From the NCBI GenBank assembly GCA_020639155.1, contig JACKHF010000001.1, forward strand, positions 372,001-436,000: a stretch of 64,000 nt of DNA. The letters run 5' to 3'. The notes under the pieces are model-generated. The model was not told where the DNA came from, searched no databases, and worked only from the letters and a program-made list of their open reading frames with translations. Positions 36,476 to 46,354 of this stretch are shown here, in pieces (position 1 is the stretch's first letter; every line of letters starts with the position of its first letter). This DNA comes from Phycisphaeraceae bacterium. GTDB taxonomy: Bacteria; Planctomycetota; Phycisphaerae; Phycisphaerales; UBA1924. The position numbers and the translations under genes are program-made.

Positions 36476-37591
36476 ATGGCATCATCGCACGGCAACCCGC
36501 AACCTCGCTGGGACTCCGATCCCGGGCAAGATGTCGGTGCAGAGGAAGATCGGTGGATCGGTGACTACCGCTCGATCGGCCTCACCGAATGGCCCCAGGC
36601 ACTCCGCGAAAGAGTCACCGCGCTCCACCGTCGTTCAACATGGCGAAGACGGTGGTGGCTGATCTCGCTGCTTGTCCCCGTGGCAATCGTGTTCGCCGGC
36701 GTCCCGATCATCCAGGATCTCCGCCCGCAGACCGGCGCTGTGATCGGGAACGTGATCGTGACGGTGTGTGTCGTTGTATCTGTAGCGCTGGTGATGGTCG
36801 GCTTGCTGCTGGCGATCGATCATGACAAGTTCCGCGTGCGGTCCAAGGGTGCGCTCAAGCGTGACAAGATCGAGTGTTTCGTTCTCGGCGAGCACATCCA
36901 GGCGGAGGCCGCGGCTGCCGAAGCGCTGGGTCAGCCCATCCCTTACGCGGGTGCGCCGCGCGAGATCTGGCTCGACCCAAAGACATGCGCCGTGCTGTGT
37001 GTCGGCGACCGTGTGCCGCGTCTTCTGCCAATCGTCGCGGTGCGCACGATCACGCGAATGCAGTCATCGTTGGTCGCCCAGCATATCACTGAGCCCGTCT
37101 CACCTCTCCCGCTCATCGAGCCTGCACAGGGACCTGTGAGCCCGCGCGCAAAGGAATGTGCGAGTGAGCGAACGCTCGATGCCGCAGAAATCAAGGAGTT
37201 TGCCGGCTATGTCAAGAGGGCCTCCTTGAACGCCGACCCGATGTACTACTTCGTATATGCAGCAGTCATGGTCGCACTCCCGGTGATGGTTGTCCTGATC
37301 TGGACGGGCTATGTGCACTTGTGGCCGCACGTTATTAGTTCTGGGTTGGCAGCATTGTGGATGACGTACCGGGCCAAGAGATTTTGTAAGAGCAGAGCAT
37401 GGGTCCGCGTGCTCCGGCGCGATCTCAAACGCGGCGTTGTTGAGATAATCGATGGCTACGACGCGATCGCGGACTTTGGCCCACTACCGCCGGGCGTACC
37501 AAAGCCGATCCCACCAGAGGTCGTTCACCGTCTGCCCGAGTCTGGTGTCTGGTGGGAGGCCGATGGCGTTCCAGCGGCGTGGCGACGGTAA
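36476..37591 (+). CDS. Polytopic membrane protein of unknown function
   Basis: 371 residues. A charged N-terminal ~60 residues is followed by two TM helices (WWLISLLVPVAIVFAGVPII, then VIVTVCVVVSVALVMVGLLL), a ~150-residue soluble domain, two more TM helices near 255-295 (YFVYAAVMVALPVMVVLI) and a basic C-terminus ending VPAAWRR. I do not recognise the family. The stop falls inside a DNA segment that, in another frame, encodes a dockerin-like tag remnant, so the real or ancestral C-terminus is open to question. Confidence 0.75.
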   Translation: MASSHGNPQPRWDSDPGQDVGAEEDRWIGDYRSIGLTEWPQALRERVTALHRRSTWRRRWWLISLLVPVAIVFAGVPIIQDLRPQTGAVIGNVIVTVCVVVSVALVMVGLLLAIDHDKFRVRSKGALKRDKIECFVLGEHIQAEAAAAEALGQPIPYAGAPREIWLDPKTCAVLCVGDRVPRLLPIVAVRTITRMQSSLVAQHITEPVSPLPLIEPAQGPVSPRAKECASERTLDAAEIKEFAGYVKRASLNADPMYYFVYAAVMVALPVMVVLIWTGYVHLWPHVISSGLAALWMTYRAKRFCKSRAWVRVLRRDLKRGVVEIIDGYDAIADFGPLPPGVPKPIPPEVVHRLPESGVWWEADGVPAAWRR

Positions 37592-37655
37592 CGCCACATT
37601 CAACATCTTCGACTACATCTGCTTCGGCAATGCGTGCGCGGTTGGGTATGCGTAA
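37581..37655 (+). pseudogene. Orphan dockerin-like tag fragment, out of frame
   Basis: In a frame different from the preceding gene the DNA reads GDGNATFNIFDYICFGNACA and ends VGYA before a stop at 37653-37655. This is one calcium-loop repeat of the tag that ends the proteins at 7804, 24086 and 34179, with DNA very close to the second repeat at 36360-36400. It starts inside the last codons of the membrane gene at 36476 and has no start codon or signal peptide of its own. It looks like the left-over end of a deleted or rearranged tagged gene. Confidence 0.7.
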
Positions 37656-37715
37656 ACAGATATTTCACATCACAAAAAATCATCCGCGATCACTCACGAT
37701 ACACGCCGGGCATAT

Positions 37716-38615
37716 TTACTTGCCTTCGGGACCGAACTCGAACCTCCGGGGCGTGCCACCATTGGCATAGCCGATCGAGGCAGTGAGGCCGCCCTCCGCC
37801 GAGCGTTCGTACACGATGCGCTGCGGAGAATCGTGGCGCGGGTTCTCGAACACCGCGCGATTTGTGCCAATCTCAGTGAGAATGAACTCGGTCGGCGGAC
37901 GCCCGTTGGGCTGCGCGATGTAGACCAGTCCCTCGTCGCGCTCGACGATGCGCAGGTACTCGAACGCGCGCAACCTGTCACGTAAAACCGTGCGCGACAC
38001 GGCGAGCATCGCGCCGCCCAGTGGCGGGGTCCAACGCTCCTCGATCGATGTCGTGCCGTTCGAGCCGCTCGTTCCAACCCACGCGCCGGTGAGCCACGCC
38101 ATGTCGTCAATCTTCGCCTTTGCCGGAGCTGGCATCTCGATGTCCTCCGGATGGCGGTAGAGCGCCGACGAGGTGAAGCCATCCGGTGGATCAACCATCA
38201 CAGTGGCGATCATTCCTTCTTCCGTGATGCGCAGCTCCCACCGGATCAGACCGCCGCCGCCCACGGGTTCACTCTGGTATGTGAAGGCATTGTCCTTCCA
38301 TTGACCACTGTAGAGCGAAGCCGAGTTTTCCCAGGCAACTTCGGTGGGCGAGCCATCGAGTGGTATACGTATCTCCCTGTTGCTGCGGACCAGGACGAGT
38401 GCATCATCCTCGACGCGCAACCTGACCCGTGTGCTCATGCTGGGCTGGTGCTTCTCGACGGGGCGGCCCTCGGTGCGATCCTCAACGAAGATCCAATCGC
38501 CGTCGAGCGCTTTCACGTCGTCGGGCTGGGACGAATACTCACCCGTTGCCAGCGCCGCAAAGGCCACGCCGAGGGTTGCAAAGATCGCAAGTGCTGTAAC
38601 AACCAAAGTGCGCAT
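37716..38615 (-). CDS. Secreted protein with DUF6265-like C-terminal domain
   Basis: 299 residues from the ATG at 38615, with AGGAGA upstream. A signal peptide (MRTLVVTALAIFATLGVAF) is followed by a TIGR03067-like lipocalin-style domain (VKALDGDWIFVEDRTEG, then LRWELRI-type strands) and, from about residue 165, a DUF6265-like domain beginning DDMAWLTGAWVG with EERWTPPLGGAMLAVSRT and ENPRHDSPQRIVYER. These domains look like small beta-barrels of unknown ligand. It is preceded by a ~225-base gap and looks transcribed alone. Confidence 0.83.
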   Translation of the reverse strand: MRTLVVTALAIFATLGVAFAALATGEYSSQPDDVKALDGDWIFVEDRTEGRPVEKHQPSMSTRVRLRVEDDALVLVRSNREIRIPLDGSPTEVAWENSASLYSGQWKDNAFTYQSEPVGGGGLIRWELRITEEGMIATVMVDPPDGFTSSALYRHPEDIEMPAPAKAKIDDMAWLTGAWVGTSGSNGTTSIEERWTPPLGGAMLAVSRTVLRDRLRAFEYLRIVERDEGLVYIAQPNGRPPTEFILTEIGTNRAVFENPRHDSPQRIVYERSAEGGLTASIGYANGGTPRRFEFGPEGK

Positions 38616-38841
38616 TGAGAAGTCTCCTGTCGAGTCGAAAATGGTACAAAAAGTGCATCTTTAATGTTGCAAATATAAGACGTACGGTCATCTGCTCTGT
38701 TCCAAAGTATAGGAGACAGGCGACATGGGCGGGATTGCTGAAATGCGTGGGCTTCCAACCGCTGTTCCCTGGATGCGAACTGTCTTTGCACGGGTAGCGG
38801 TCGGTTGTCCGACATCGTTCCTCCTGTGACAGAACATGCAG

Positions 38842-39336
38842 CTATGGACACCGCACAGTGTTTGCTGCGCCCGGTGACCCGATTGGCCGCGACAACTTCC
38901 ACACTGAATCGCATTCCGGGCATATCACACAATCAAGTTCGTCTGTTGGCAGATCTCGGATCGAGTATCCACATCCCGGACACAGTCTGTGGCGAAGGCA
39001 TGCATTGGCAGTTGCCTGGGCTCGCTGTTTGTTTGTCATGACAAACATATACATCACATACTCCGCAACAAGTAATGCACCAATACTGTAAAACACTCCC
39101 GTCGATAACCTTGGACCATTCAGTAGATTGCGTGGGCTGAATGCACACACCATGAGTGCAATGAGCTGCACAACCAAAGCACAAGGAAATATGACAAAGT
39201 ACTTCCATGACACCGCGCTGCGCGATTTGCGCTCTCGGAAGCTCACTTCTTTGTCGTACTTCCCGCGATACCAACGATACAGCACGACACACTTGCCACG
39301 TTCGTCCTCCACAGAGCCACGCATCCACTTCATCAT
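38842..39336 (-). CDS. Membrane protein with C-terminal zinc ribbon, LemA operon
   Basis: 164 residues. A basic N-terminal ~40 residues, two TM helices (YFVIFPCALVVQLIALMV, then STGVFYSIGALLVAEYVM), then a C-terminal ribbon LCPGCGYSIRDLPTDE...CPECDSVW. It overlaps lemA by 4 bases (39333-39336), making it the last gene of a coupled operon. It belongs to the same loose family as the ribbon genes at 30198, 31374, 32097 and 41377. Function unknown. Confidence 0.82.
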   Translation of the reverse strand: MMKWMRGSVEDERGKCVVLYRWYRGKYDKEVSFRERKSRSAVSWKYFVIFPCALVVQLIALMVCAFSPRNLLNGPRLSTGVFYSIGALLVAEYVMYMFVMTNKQRAQATANACLRHRLCPGCGYSIRDLPTDELDCVICPECDSVWKLSRPIGSPGAANTVRCP

Positions 39337-39908
39337 GGATCAAGCTCCACCCTCGGCACGACGCGCTGGGCTTCGTCGCGGATCTCAAAGTACGTCTGCG
39401 GCTCGTGCCCGAACATGCCCGCGACGATGTTTGTCGGCACCGACTGGCACATCGCGTTGTAATCGCGCACGTTCGCGTTAAAGAACCTGCGGGAGGCTGC
39501 GATGCGGTCCTCGGTTAATGCGAGTTCCCGCTGCAGCTCCAGAAAATGAACATCGGCCTTCAGTTGCGGGTATGCCTCGGCTACCGCAAACAACTGCTTC
39601 ACACCGAGCATGAGCGACGATTCATCGCTTGCCTGGCTGTCGTATGCGCCGCGGTTTGCAGCTGCTTTGTTGCGAAGCTCGACAACGCGTTCCAACGTCT
39701 CCCGCTCGTGCTTTGCGTATCCCTTGACGGTCGCAACAAGATTCGGGATCAGCTCGTACCTTCGCACAAGCTCGACATCAATGTCAGACCAGCTCTCGCG
39801 AATGTGCAGGCGCAGCTTGACGAGGCGGTTGTAGATCGCGATACCCCATCCCAGCACCACAAGCACGATGAAGCCGACGCAGAGAAGAATGCCAAGAGCG
39901 GGATTCAT
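39333..39908 (-). CDS. lemA: LemA family protein
   Basis: 191 residues: one N-terminal TM helix (LGILLCVGFIVLVVLGWGI), then the LemA helical domain with the signatures YNRLVKLRLHIRESWSDIDV, RRYELIPNLVATVKGYAKH and RRFFNANVRDYNAMCQSVP. LemA proteins are exposed at the membrane; their molecular role is unsettled. Both ends overlap neighbours by 4 bases (with 39905 upstream and 38842 downstream), so the three genes are made together. Confidence 0.95.
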   Translation of the reverse strand: MNPALGILLCVGFIVLVVLGWGIAIYNRLVKLRLHIRESWSDIDVELVRRYELIPNLVATVKGYAKHERETLERVVELRNKAAANRGAYDSQASDESSLMLGVKQLFAVAEAYPQLKADVHFLELQRELALTEDRIAASRRFFNANVRDYNAMCQSVPTNIVAGMFGHEPQTYFEIRDEAQRVVPRVELDP

Positions 39909-40663
39909 CGCGGTTCCTCCAGCATTTGATGATCAGGATGCATCGTATTGCGCTGGGCAAGCTCAACACGTACATGTTCAGGCCACAGATCAAGGAACCG
40001 GAAGAGCCAATCGAGACGCTGCCCGAACTCCGCGGGCTGCCATCTGGTTCTGCCGTTTGAGATACAAACACGAGCGCGTTCGATGTCGACAGTCGGCGCG
40101 TCATGCGACATAAGGAACTCCATCATCAGTGGCGTGATCACGTCGTAGGCAAACTTGCGATCGGAACTGCTCACGTAGAACCGCTTGCTGAACTCGGCAG
40201 ACTCGAAGTCGATATCGTTGAACCCCAGCGCTCCCTTGATCCAGTCGAACACACCCTCGCGCCGGATAAGCAGGTTCGGGCAGTGCGCAAAGGGTATGTG
40301 GACAATGAGATAGCTGAATCTGTATGTGGTTGTTGTCGTTGTCTTGCCGTTGTTGGTCGTGACCTTGTACTGAAAGTCGCCCATCCGCACGTACATGGCG
40401 GTGGAGAACGGGCTATCGTGCTCCTCCAGCATTCCTGCAATCGTGTTGTACGCGCTGCGTGAGTGTCCCCTGCGGAAGATCTCAAAGTGGGAGTAGTGAT
40501 CGTCATGGTCCGGGTCGTGCCCGGGATAGAACGACAGCCCGAACTGATGTGCGAGCGCTATTAACTCATCACGGCGCTGGTTCGCAGCCTTGCTGCCCAT
40601 GACAGCCGCAACGATAGCTATCAGTGCAAAGAGTGCAAAGAGCAGGAGAACCACTGGAGGCAT
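39905..40663 (-). CDS. Membrane-anchored protein in LemA operon
   Basis: 252 residues: one N-terminal TM helix (VVLLLFALFALIAIVAAVMG), then a soluble domain of ~220 residues starting RDELIALAHQFGLSFYPG. The arrangement recalls DUF3137-like proteins that accompany LemA in other bacteria, but I cannot match the motifs with confidence. It overlaps lemA by 4 bases (ATGA) and is first in the operon. A Thr run (KTTTTTTYRF) near residue 110 is unusual. Confidence 0.78.
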   Translation of the reverse strand: MPPVVLLLFALFALIAIVAAVMGSKAANQRRDELIALAHQFGLSFYPGHDPDHDDHYSHFEIFRRGHSRSAYNTIAGMLEEHDSPFSTAMYVRMGDFQYKVTTNNGKTTTTTTYRFSYLIVHIPFAHCPNLLIRREGVFDWIKGALGFNDIDFESAEFSKRFYVSSSDRKFAYDVITPLMMEFLMSHDAPTVDIERARVCISNGRTRWQPAEFGQRLDWLFRFLDLWPEHVRVELAQRNTMHPDHQMLEEPR

Positions 40664-40852
40664 GGGAAAGTGTAGGTAGTAGATGGGCTAATCAGGCTAA
40701 ATACGCCCAAGTCGTCTATCAATCATTACTGATTAAAGACTGACTTAAGTTTGAACTATAATACAGCAACGACCCAAACCACACAGGAACACAATCTCAT
40801 CATGTTGAACTTTACGACGAAGCGAGACAACCACTTACTGAGTCTGGAACGG

Positions 40853-40867
40853 TCACTTTCAAAGTGA
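40853..40867. promoter_or_regulatory. Perfect 15-bp inverted repeat, possible operator
   Basis: TCACTTTCAAAGTGA is a 7-1-7 perfect palindrome about 60 bases upstream of the AT-rich gene at 40930. A TATACT at 40894-40899 and a TATAAT at 40757-40762 lie on either side, both without convincing -35 boxes. The spacing suits a dimeric repressor or activator, but no regulator is adjacent. Confidence 0.35.
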
Positions 40868-40929
40868 ACTAGCCCATCAAGTATTGAGTACGATATACTG
40901 TCTAACAAAGACCAACTTGGGCAGCACAT

Positions 40930-41355
40930 ATGTCTATAGAAAACTTGCTGATTGAGCACGCCACTGCTTTGAGACGATATCTTGAAAGTTCACATGCAGG
41001 AACTTATGTGGAAGTTCTTAAACTTTTTCCGGACAGCTGCTGCTCGGTTTCTTCAAAATTTTTTCTAAAACTACTAAGCGACAAAGAACACATCTACCGT
41101 GGCGTGCTTGTTGCTAATGGCAGACGAGAATGCGCAACCCACGCATGGGCAGAACTTGACGAATACATCATTGATATCACAGCAGATCAGTTCAGCGATT
41201 TCCATACTCCAGTGTTTGTAGGTAAAAACAGTGATTGGCATAGCACATTCGCAGGAGCGACTCGACACGGCCATCACGAGTCGGTTCGATTCGACTTCTG
41301 TCATCAAAGTGAGTATGATCTGCTACTAACACACATTGACAACTTTAAACAATGA
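40930..41355 (+). CDS. Small protein with papain/transglutaminase-like Cys-His-Asp pattern
   Basis: 141 residues, AT-richer than its surroundings. The order DSCCSVSS (Cys37/Cys38), then THAWAELD (His71), then IDITADQF (Asp82) is the Cys...His-x-W...Asp layout of transglutaminase-like and arylamine-acetyltransferase-like folds; the rest (KFFLKLLSDKEHIYRGVLV) fits a helix-strand lead-in. No signal peptide or TM helix. The family cannot be named, and the enzymatic proposal is inference from motif spacing. It lies alone between the LemA operon and a zinc-ribbon gene, with a perfect inverted repeat upstream. Confidence 0.7.
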   Translation: MSIENLLIEHATALRRYLESSHAGTYVEVLKLFPDSCCSVSSKFFLKLLSDKEHIYRGVLVANGRRECATHAWAELDEYIIDITADQFSDFHTPVFVGKNSDWHSTFAGATRHGHHESVRFDFCHQSEYDLLLTHIDNFKQ

Positions 41356-41376
41356 TCATCATACGTAGTAGTAGTG

Positions 41377-42120
41377 TTACACTACTGGCGAGTGCCCATT
41401 CGCATACCTGCATCGCAACAATCCAATATACGCCAGCGTCTCAAAGCACAACAGCGACAACCCAGCCCCAAGCAGCGCTGCTTCCACTGGCATGAACATC
41501 AGGTACAGGCGTTTCTCGCCCGATCCATGACGCAGGGCGTTGTCTGCTATCTGGTTTGCCACGATCATGAGCCCGATCGTTACCACGGCAAAGATCAGCC
41601 AGCCGATCGACGCGTGGGAAACAATCGACCGTGCAACATCGGGTGTGATGCGCCACTTTCTGCGTTTGCCGATCAGCCTGAATCCCAGACTCTCTGCGTG
41701 CGACAAACCAGCAACTGCCAGCGTTCCCAGCACAAGGACTGCACCAGAAACGACAAACTCGATACGCGTGCTCGACGAGTGCGTCAGCCACGTGCGCAGA
41801 CCGGATCTGCTCGGCCCCGGCAGCATTGGTATCACTGCAAAGCACAACGCTGTCACGAAGCTGTTGATCCACAACAGCCTTGTCGATCGCGCATGTTCCG
41901 GGATAATGTTCGAGAATGTACGCAATGGATGCAACACAACAGCAGTGTTTGTTTTCAGCCATGATCCCAGTGAAGGCTGCTGCTGCCACGCGCTGCCCGT
42001 TCTCACACCATCGACAGATGATCCGCACTCCGGGCAGACCTGATCTTTTGAAAGGGAGTCAACGTCGTAGCCGCAGCGTTCGCAGAGACGTGGAAGATCC
42101 GGCTGGTGGGTGCGTTGCAT
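41377..42120 (-). CDS. Membrane protein with N-terminal zinc ribbon
   Basis: 247 residues from the ATG at 42120, with AAGGAG six bases upstream. Here the ribbon is at the N-terminus (LCERCGYDVDSLSKDQVCPE, closing CGSS), followed by a ~60-residue soluble part and four to five TM helices (VVSGAVLVLGTLAVAGL, then IGWLIFAVVTIGLMIVAN), like YIP1-type membrane proteins. It shares the CxxCGY...CPECG signature with the C-terminal ribbons at 30198, 31374, 32097 and 38842, but the architecture is reversed. It is divergent from the GNAT gene downstream. Function unknown. Confidence 0.85.
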   Translation of the reverse strand: MQRTHQPDLPRLCERCGYDVDSLSKDQVCPECGSSVDGVRTGSAWQQQPSLGSWLKTNTAVVLHPLRTFSNIIPEHARSTRLLWINSFVTALCFAVIPMLPGPSRSGLRTWLTHSSSTRIEFVVSGAVLVLGTLAVAGLSHAESLGFRLIGKRRKWRITPDVARSIVSHASIGWLIFAVVTIGLMIVANQIADNALRHGSGEKRLYLMFMPVEAALLGAGLSLLCFETLAYIGLLRCRYANGHSPVV

Positions 42121-42293
42121 GGATGCTCCTTGGGGTGGAAACGAGCATCTCTTTTCAGGTGCGAACTCAACTCCGCAAAGGGTATCCGCAGAGAAGGTAT
42201 CTCCGGTTTCGTCTCTCTCCGGGCTGGCGTTTGATTGGGTATGTGGTTATGCTTTGTGCTGTCTCAGTCTTTGGACTGCTCGTGGAGTGCTGC

Positions 42294-42764
42294 GTGATCC
42301 GAATCGAACACATCTCACCCGATCATCCGCTGTACCACCAGCAGACGCAGCTGCGCGAGCAGGTGCTGCTCATGCCGATCGGATACTCCTTTGCCAGATT
42401 CCGTGACGAGTACGCAGCGGTTGATGACGCAGGCATGCACGTGGTGGCTGTGCTCGATCATCCAACAGGACCGAAAATCATTGGAACCGCGACGCTCGTG
42501 GTTTCGGGTGATGATCCGACCATGGGCAAGTTGACCCAAATGGCGGTTGATCCACAGCGTCAGCGCGAGGGTGTTGGTCGCAGGCTGGTGACAGCAATCG
42601 AGTCGCTGGCGTTCGGTGAGCTAGGCATGCGTGAGATCTACTGCCACGCACAGACAACCGCGAGCGGGTTCTACACCTCACTCGGCTGGCAGCAGCAGGG
42701 CGACGAGTTCACCGAGGCTGGCATCCAGCATGTGCGGATGCACTTTGTGCCACACGGAGAGTGA
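42294..42764 (+). CDS. GNAT family N-acetyltransferase
   Basis: 156 residues from the GTG at 42294, chosen because GGAG lies six bases upstream and the protein then begins at the natural edge of the domain (RIEHISPDHPLYHQQTQLR); in-frame ATGs at 42123 and 42249 would add a non-conserved hydrophobic extension. GNAT features are KIIGTATLVVSGDD, the acetyl-CoA loop VDPQRQREGVGRRLV, and the C-terminal ASGFYTSLGWQQQGDEF. The substrate is unknown. It ends at a bidirectional terminator shared with the oxidase operon. Confidence 0.86.
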   Translation: MIRIEHISPDHPLYHQQTQLREQVLLMPIGYSFARFRDEYAAVDDAGMHVVAVLDHPTGPKIIGTATLVVSGDDPTMGKLTQMAVDPQRQREGVGRRLVTAIESLAFGELGMREIYCHAQTTASGFYTSLGWQQQGDEFTEAGIQHVRMHFVPHGE

Positions 42765-42787
42765 TCGCTGCGTTCAACCAAAGAAAA

Positions 42788-42813
42788 AACGGGGATTGGC
42801 TGATCCCCGTTTC
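42788..42813. terminator. Bidirectional intrinsic terminator
   Basis: AAACGGGGAT (42788-42797) pairs perfectly with ATCCCCGTTT (42804-42813) around a TGGCTG loop. The flanks AAAGAAAA on the left and TTTCGATT on the right give T-rich tails on both strands. It closes the GNAT gene and the ACIII-caa3 operon that ends at 42838. Confidence 0.9.
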
Positions 42814-42837
42814 GATTGAAATCAGGTTCTGTAACGT

Positions 42838-43722
42838 TCAGTGCCCTTCAGTGTGCTCAGGCTCTGCATGACCCGCGTCATGTTCCGAGTCATGGCTCTG
42901 GTGGTCCGTGGGTGCATCGGCATCGAACAGATGCGCCGTCGTGCCGTGACGCTCGCGTGTCTGGTTAGCATTTGATGCATGCGCATCGACATGGTGTCCG
43001 TGACCACCATGTGCATGATGCAGATCAAACTCGTGCTGCCAGATCTCTTCGCCTCGCGCTTCGATCCATTGCCAGTCGAGGTCGACGGGTTCCTTGGAAG
43101 CCTTGTTGTCCTTGAGCCATTTCTTCAGATTGAGATTCTTCTTTGCTTCGGCAGAGAGATGATCTCGCTGAGCAATCCACTCACGCAATCCCTGCTCCTT
43201 GACATATCTTTGTTTCGCATAGGCAACGATCGGGGTGTTGGAGCGTGTCAGTTCGAGCAGCTCGTCTATTTCCTTTGGCTTGACCTGATGTTGGGTGCCG
43301 CCAGCAACCATCGGCGCTGCTTTGAAATCATACACTGTCTGACGCTTGTCGAGATCAAGCATCGTCAGACCAATGAACAGCATCAATCCGAGCAGACACG
43401 TTGAAAGTACAACCGCGTTGAGCTTGTTGTCGTACTTGATGTGCATGAAGAAGAGCACCACCAGCGTGCCCTTGATAAGCGCGATGAACATGGCAACACC
43501 GACATTGAACCAGTGCGGGACAGTCACCATGAGTGCAGATGCAATACTCTGCTCGAAACGAGAGAACGCAACAGTCAGAATCGTGAAGAACAGAAGAATC
43601 ACAAGCACCGTGCGATTCGTGAACGCTGGCACGACATGATGCGCCCCATGATCGCCATGACCCGCGTGAAAACCGTGCGGATCGTTGGGGTCCCAGTTTG
43701 GATTTGGTTTGTGCGTCGTCAT
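42838..43722 (-). CDS. Cytochrome c oxidase subunit IV-like, with His-rich extension
   Basis: 294 residues. The N-terminal ~130 residues hold three TM helices of the prokaryotic COX4 type (NRTVLVILLFFTILTVAF, then NVGVAMFIALIKGTLVVLFF and LLGLMLFIGLTML). Typical subunit IV is about 100 residues; here ~160 extra residues follow, charged and then very His-rich at the end (HEFDLHHAHGGHGHHVDAHA and SHDSEHDAGHAEPEH). A His-rich stretch (HAGHGDHGAHH) is also near the N-terminus. It is the last gene of the operon, 57 bp after subunit III. Confidence 0.88.
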   Translation of the reverse strand: MTTHKPNPNWDPNDPHGFHAGHGDHGAHHVVPAFTNRTVLVILLFFTILTVAFSRFEQSIASALMVTVPHWFNVGVAMFIALIKGTLVVLFFMHIKYDNKLNAVVLSTCLLGLMLFIGLTMLDLDKRQTVYDFKAAPMVAGGTQHQVKPKEIDELLELTRSNTPIVAYAKQRYVKEQGLREWIAQRDHLSAEAKKNLNLKKWLKDNKASKEPVDLDWQWIEARGEEIWQHEFDLHHAHGGHGHHVDAHASNANQTRERHGTTAHLFDADAPTDHQSHDSEHDAGHAEPEHTEGH

Positions 43723-43779
43723 GTGCTCACTCGTACGTGTGTTCTATGGGCTTTCCTGAGAACCGATCTACCGGACAGA

Positions 43780-44460
43780 TTAGTGGATGAGGTACAGCAA
43801 CGGGAACAGGAAGATCCAGATAAGGTCAACGATGTGCCAGTACAACCCGACATTTTCGACAGCGGTGTAATGCTTCGGCCCGAAGTGACCTCGAACTGTT
43901 CGTATGTACACCCAGAAGATCAGCGCCATGCCGATGATAACGTGCGTCGCGTGGATGCCGGTCGCACAGTAATACACGCTCCACCAGATCGGTTCGTTGG
44001 GATCGGTTGCAAAGGGGTAGTTGAACAAGCGGCCGGGACGCTTGCCCTGAGACCACTTTGGTCCATACTCAAAGTAGAGCTTGATAAAGAGGAACAACCC
44101 CGCACAGAAAAGAGTGAAGATAAGGTTGAACTTCATGCGTGCAAACTGACCCAGCTGCGCATTACGAATGCTCATCGCCATCGTGTAGCTGGAAACAAGA
44201 AGCACAACTGTGTTGATTGCGCCGAATCGCCAGTCGAGGAGGTGGGAGCCGTTCGAGAATGCTTCCGGATGGAGCATGCGCATGACGGCGTATGCGCAGA
44301 ATAAACCGGCAAACAGCAGCACCTCGGTTGCGAGGAACAACCACATGCCGAGCTTTGCAGCATCGAACTCGTCGTCTGCGGTACGCCAGTGATGGCCCTG
44401 CACGTACCTCTCGTGGTACGGTCGATTGTCTACGGATGTGCTGTGGATACTTGTCATCAA
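43780..44460 (-). CDS. ctaE: Cytochrome c oxidase subunit III
   Basis: 226 residues with about five TM helices, as in short bacterial subunit III (LGMWLFLATEVLLFAGLFCA, then IIGMALIFWVYIRTV and NVGLYWHIVDLIWIFLFPLL). The conserved TEVLLFAG and YWHIVDLIW segments identify the family. Subunit III stabilises subunit I and lines the oxygen path but carries no metal. It lies between subunits I and IV (60 bp after subunit I). Confidence 0.95.
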   Translation of the reverse strand: MMTSIHSTSVDNRPYHERYVQGHHWRTADDEFDAAKLGMWLFLATEVLLFAGLFCAYAVMRMLHPEAFSNGSHLLDWRFGAINTVVLLVSSYTMAMSIRNAQLGQFARMKFNLIFTLFCAGLFLFIKLYFEYGPKWSQGKRPGRLFNYPFATDPNEPIWWSVYYCATGIHATHVIIGMALIFWVYIRTVRGHFGPKHYTAVENVGLYWHIVDLIWIFLFPLLYLIH

Positions 44461-44520
44461 GGTCTCCGGACCTGCTTCAAATCACATGTCGAAACACGTC
44501 AATCGATACATTCAATCGCG

Positions 44521-46302
<1,782 letters not shown>

Positions 46303-46354
46303 ATCGCACTCACTCCAATGTACACAAACGCGTGTGCACACATGTGTTCACCGC

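Noticed and set aside
43441..44304. 287-codon plus-strand frame
   Set aside because: Spans the subunit III/IV junction on the opposite strand; both of those genes are certain.
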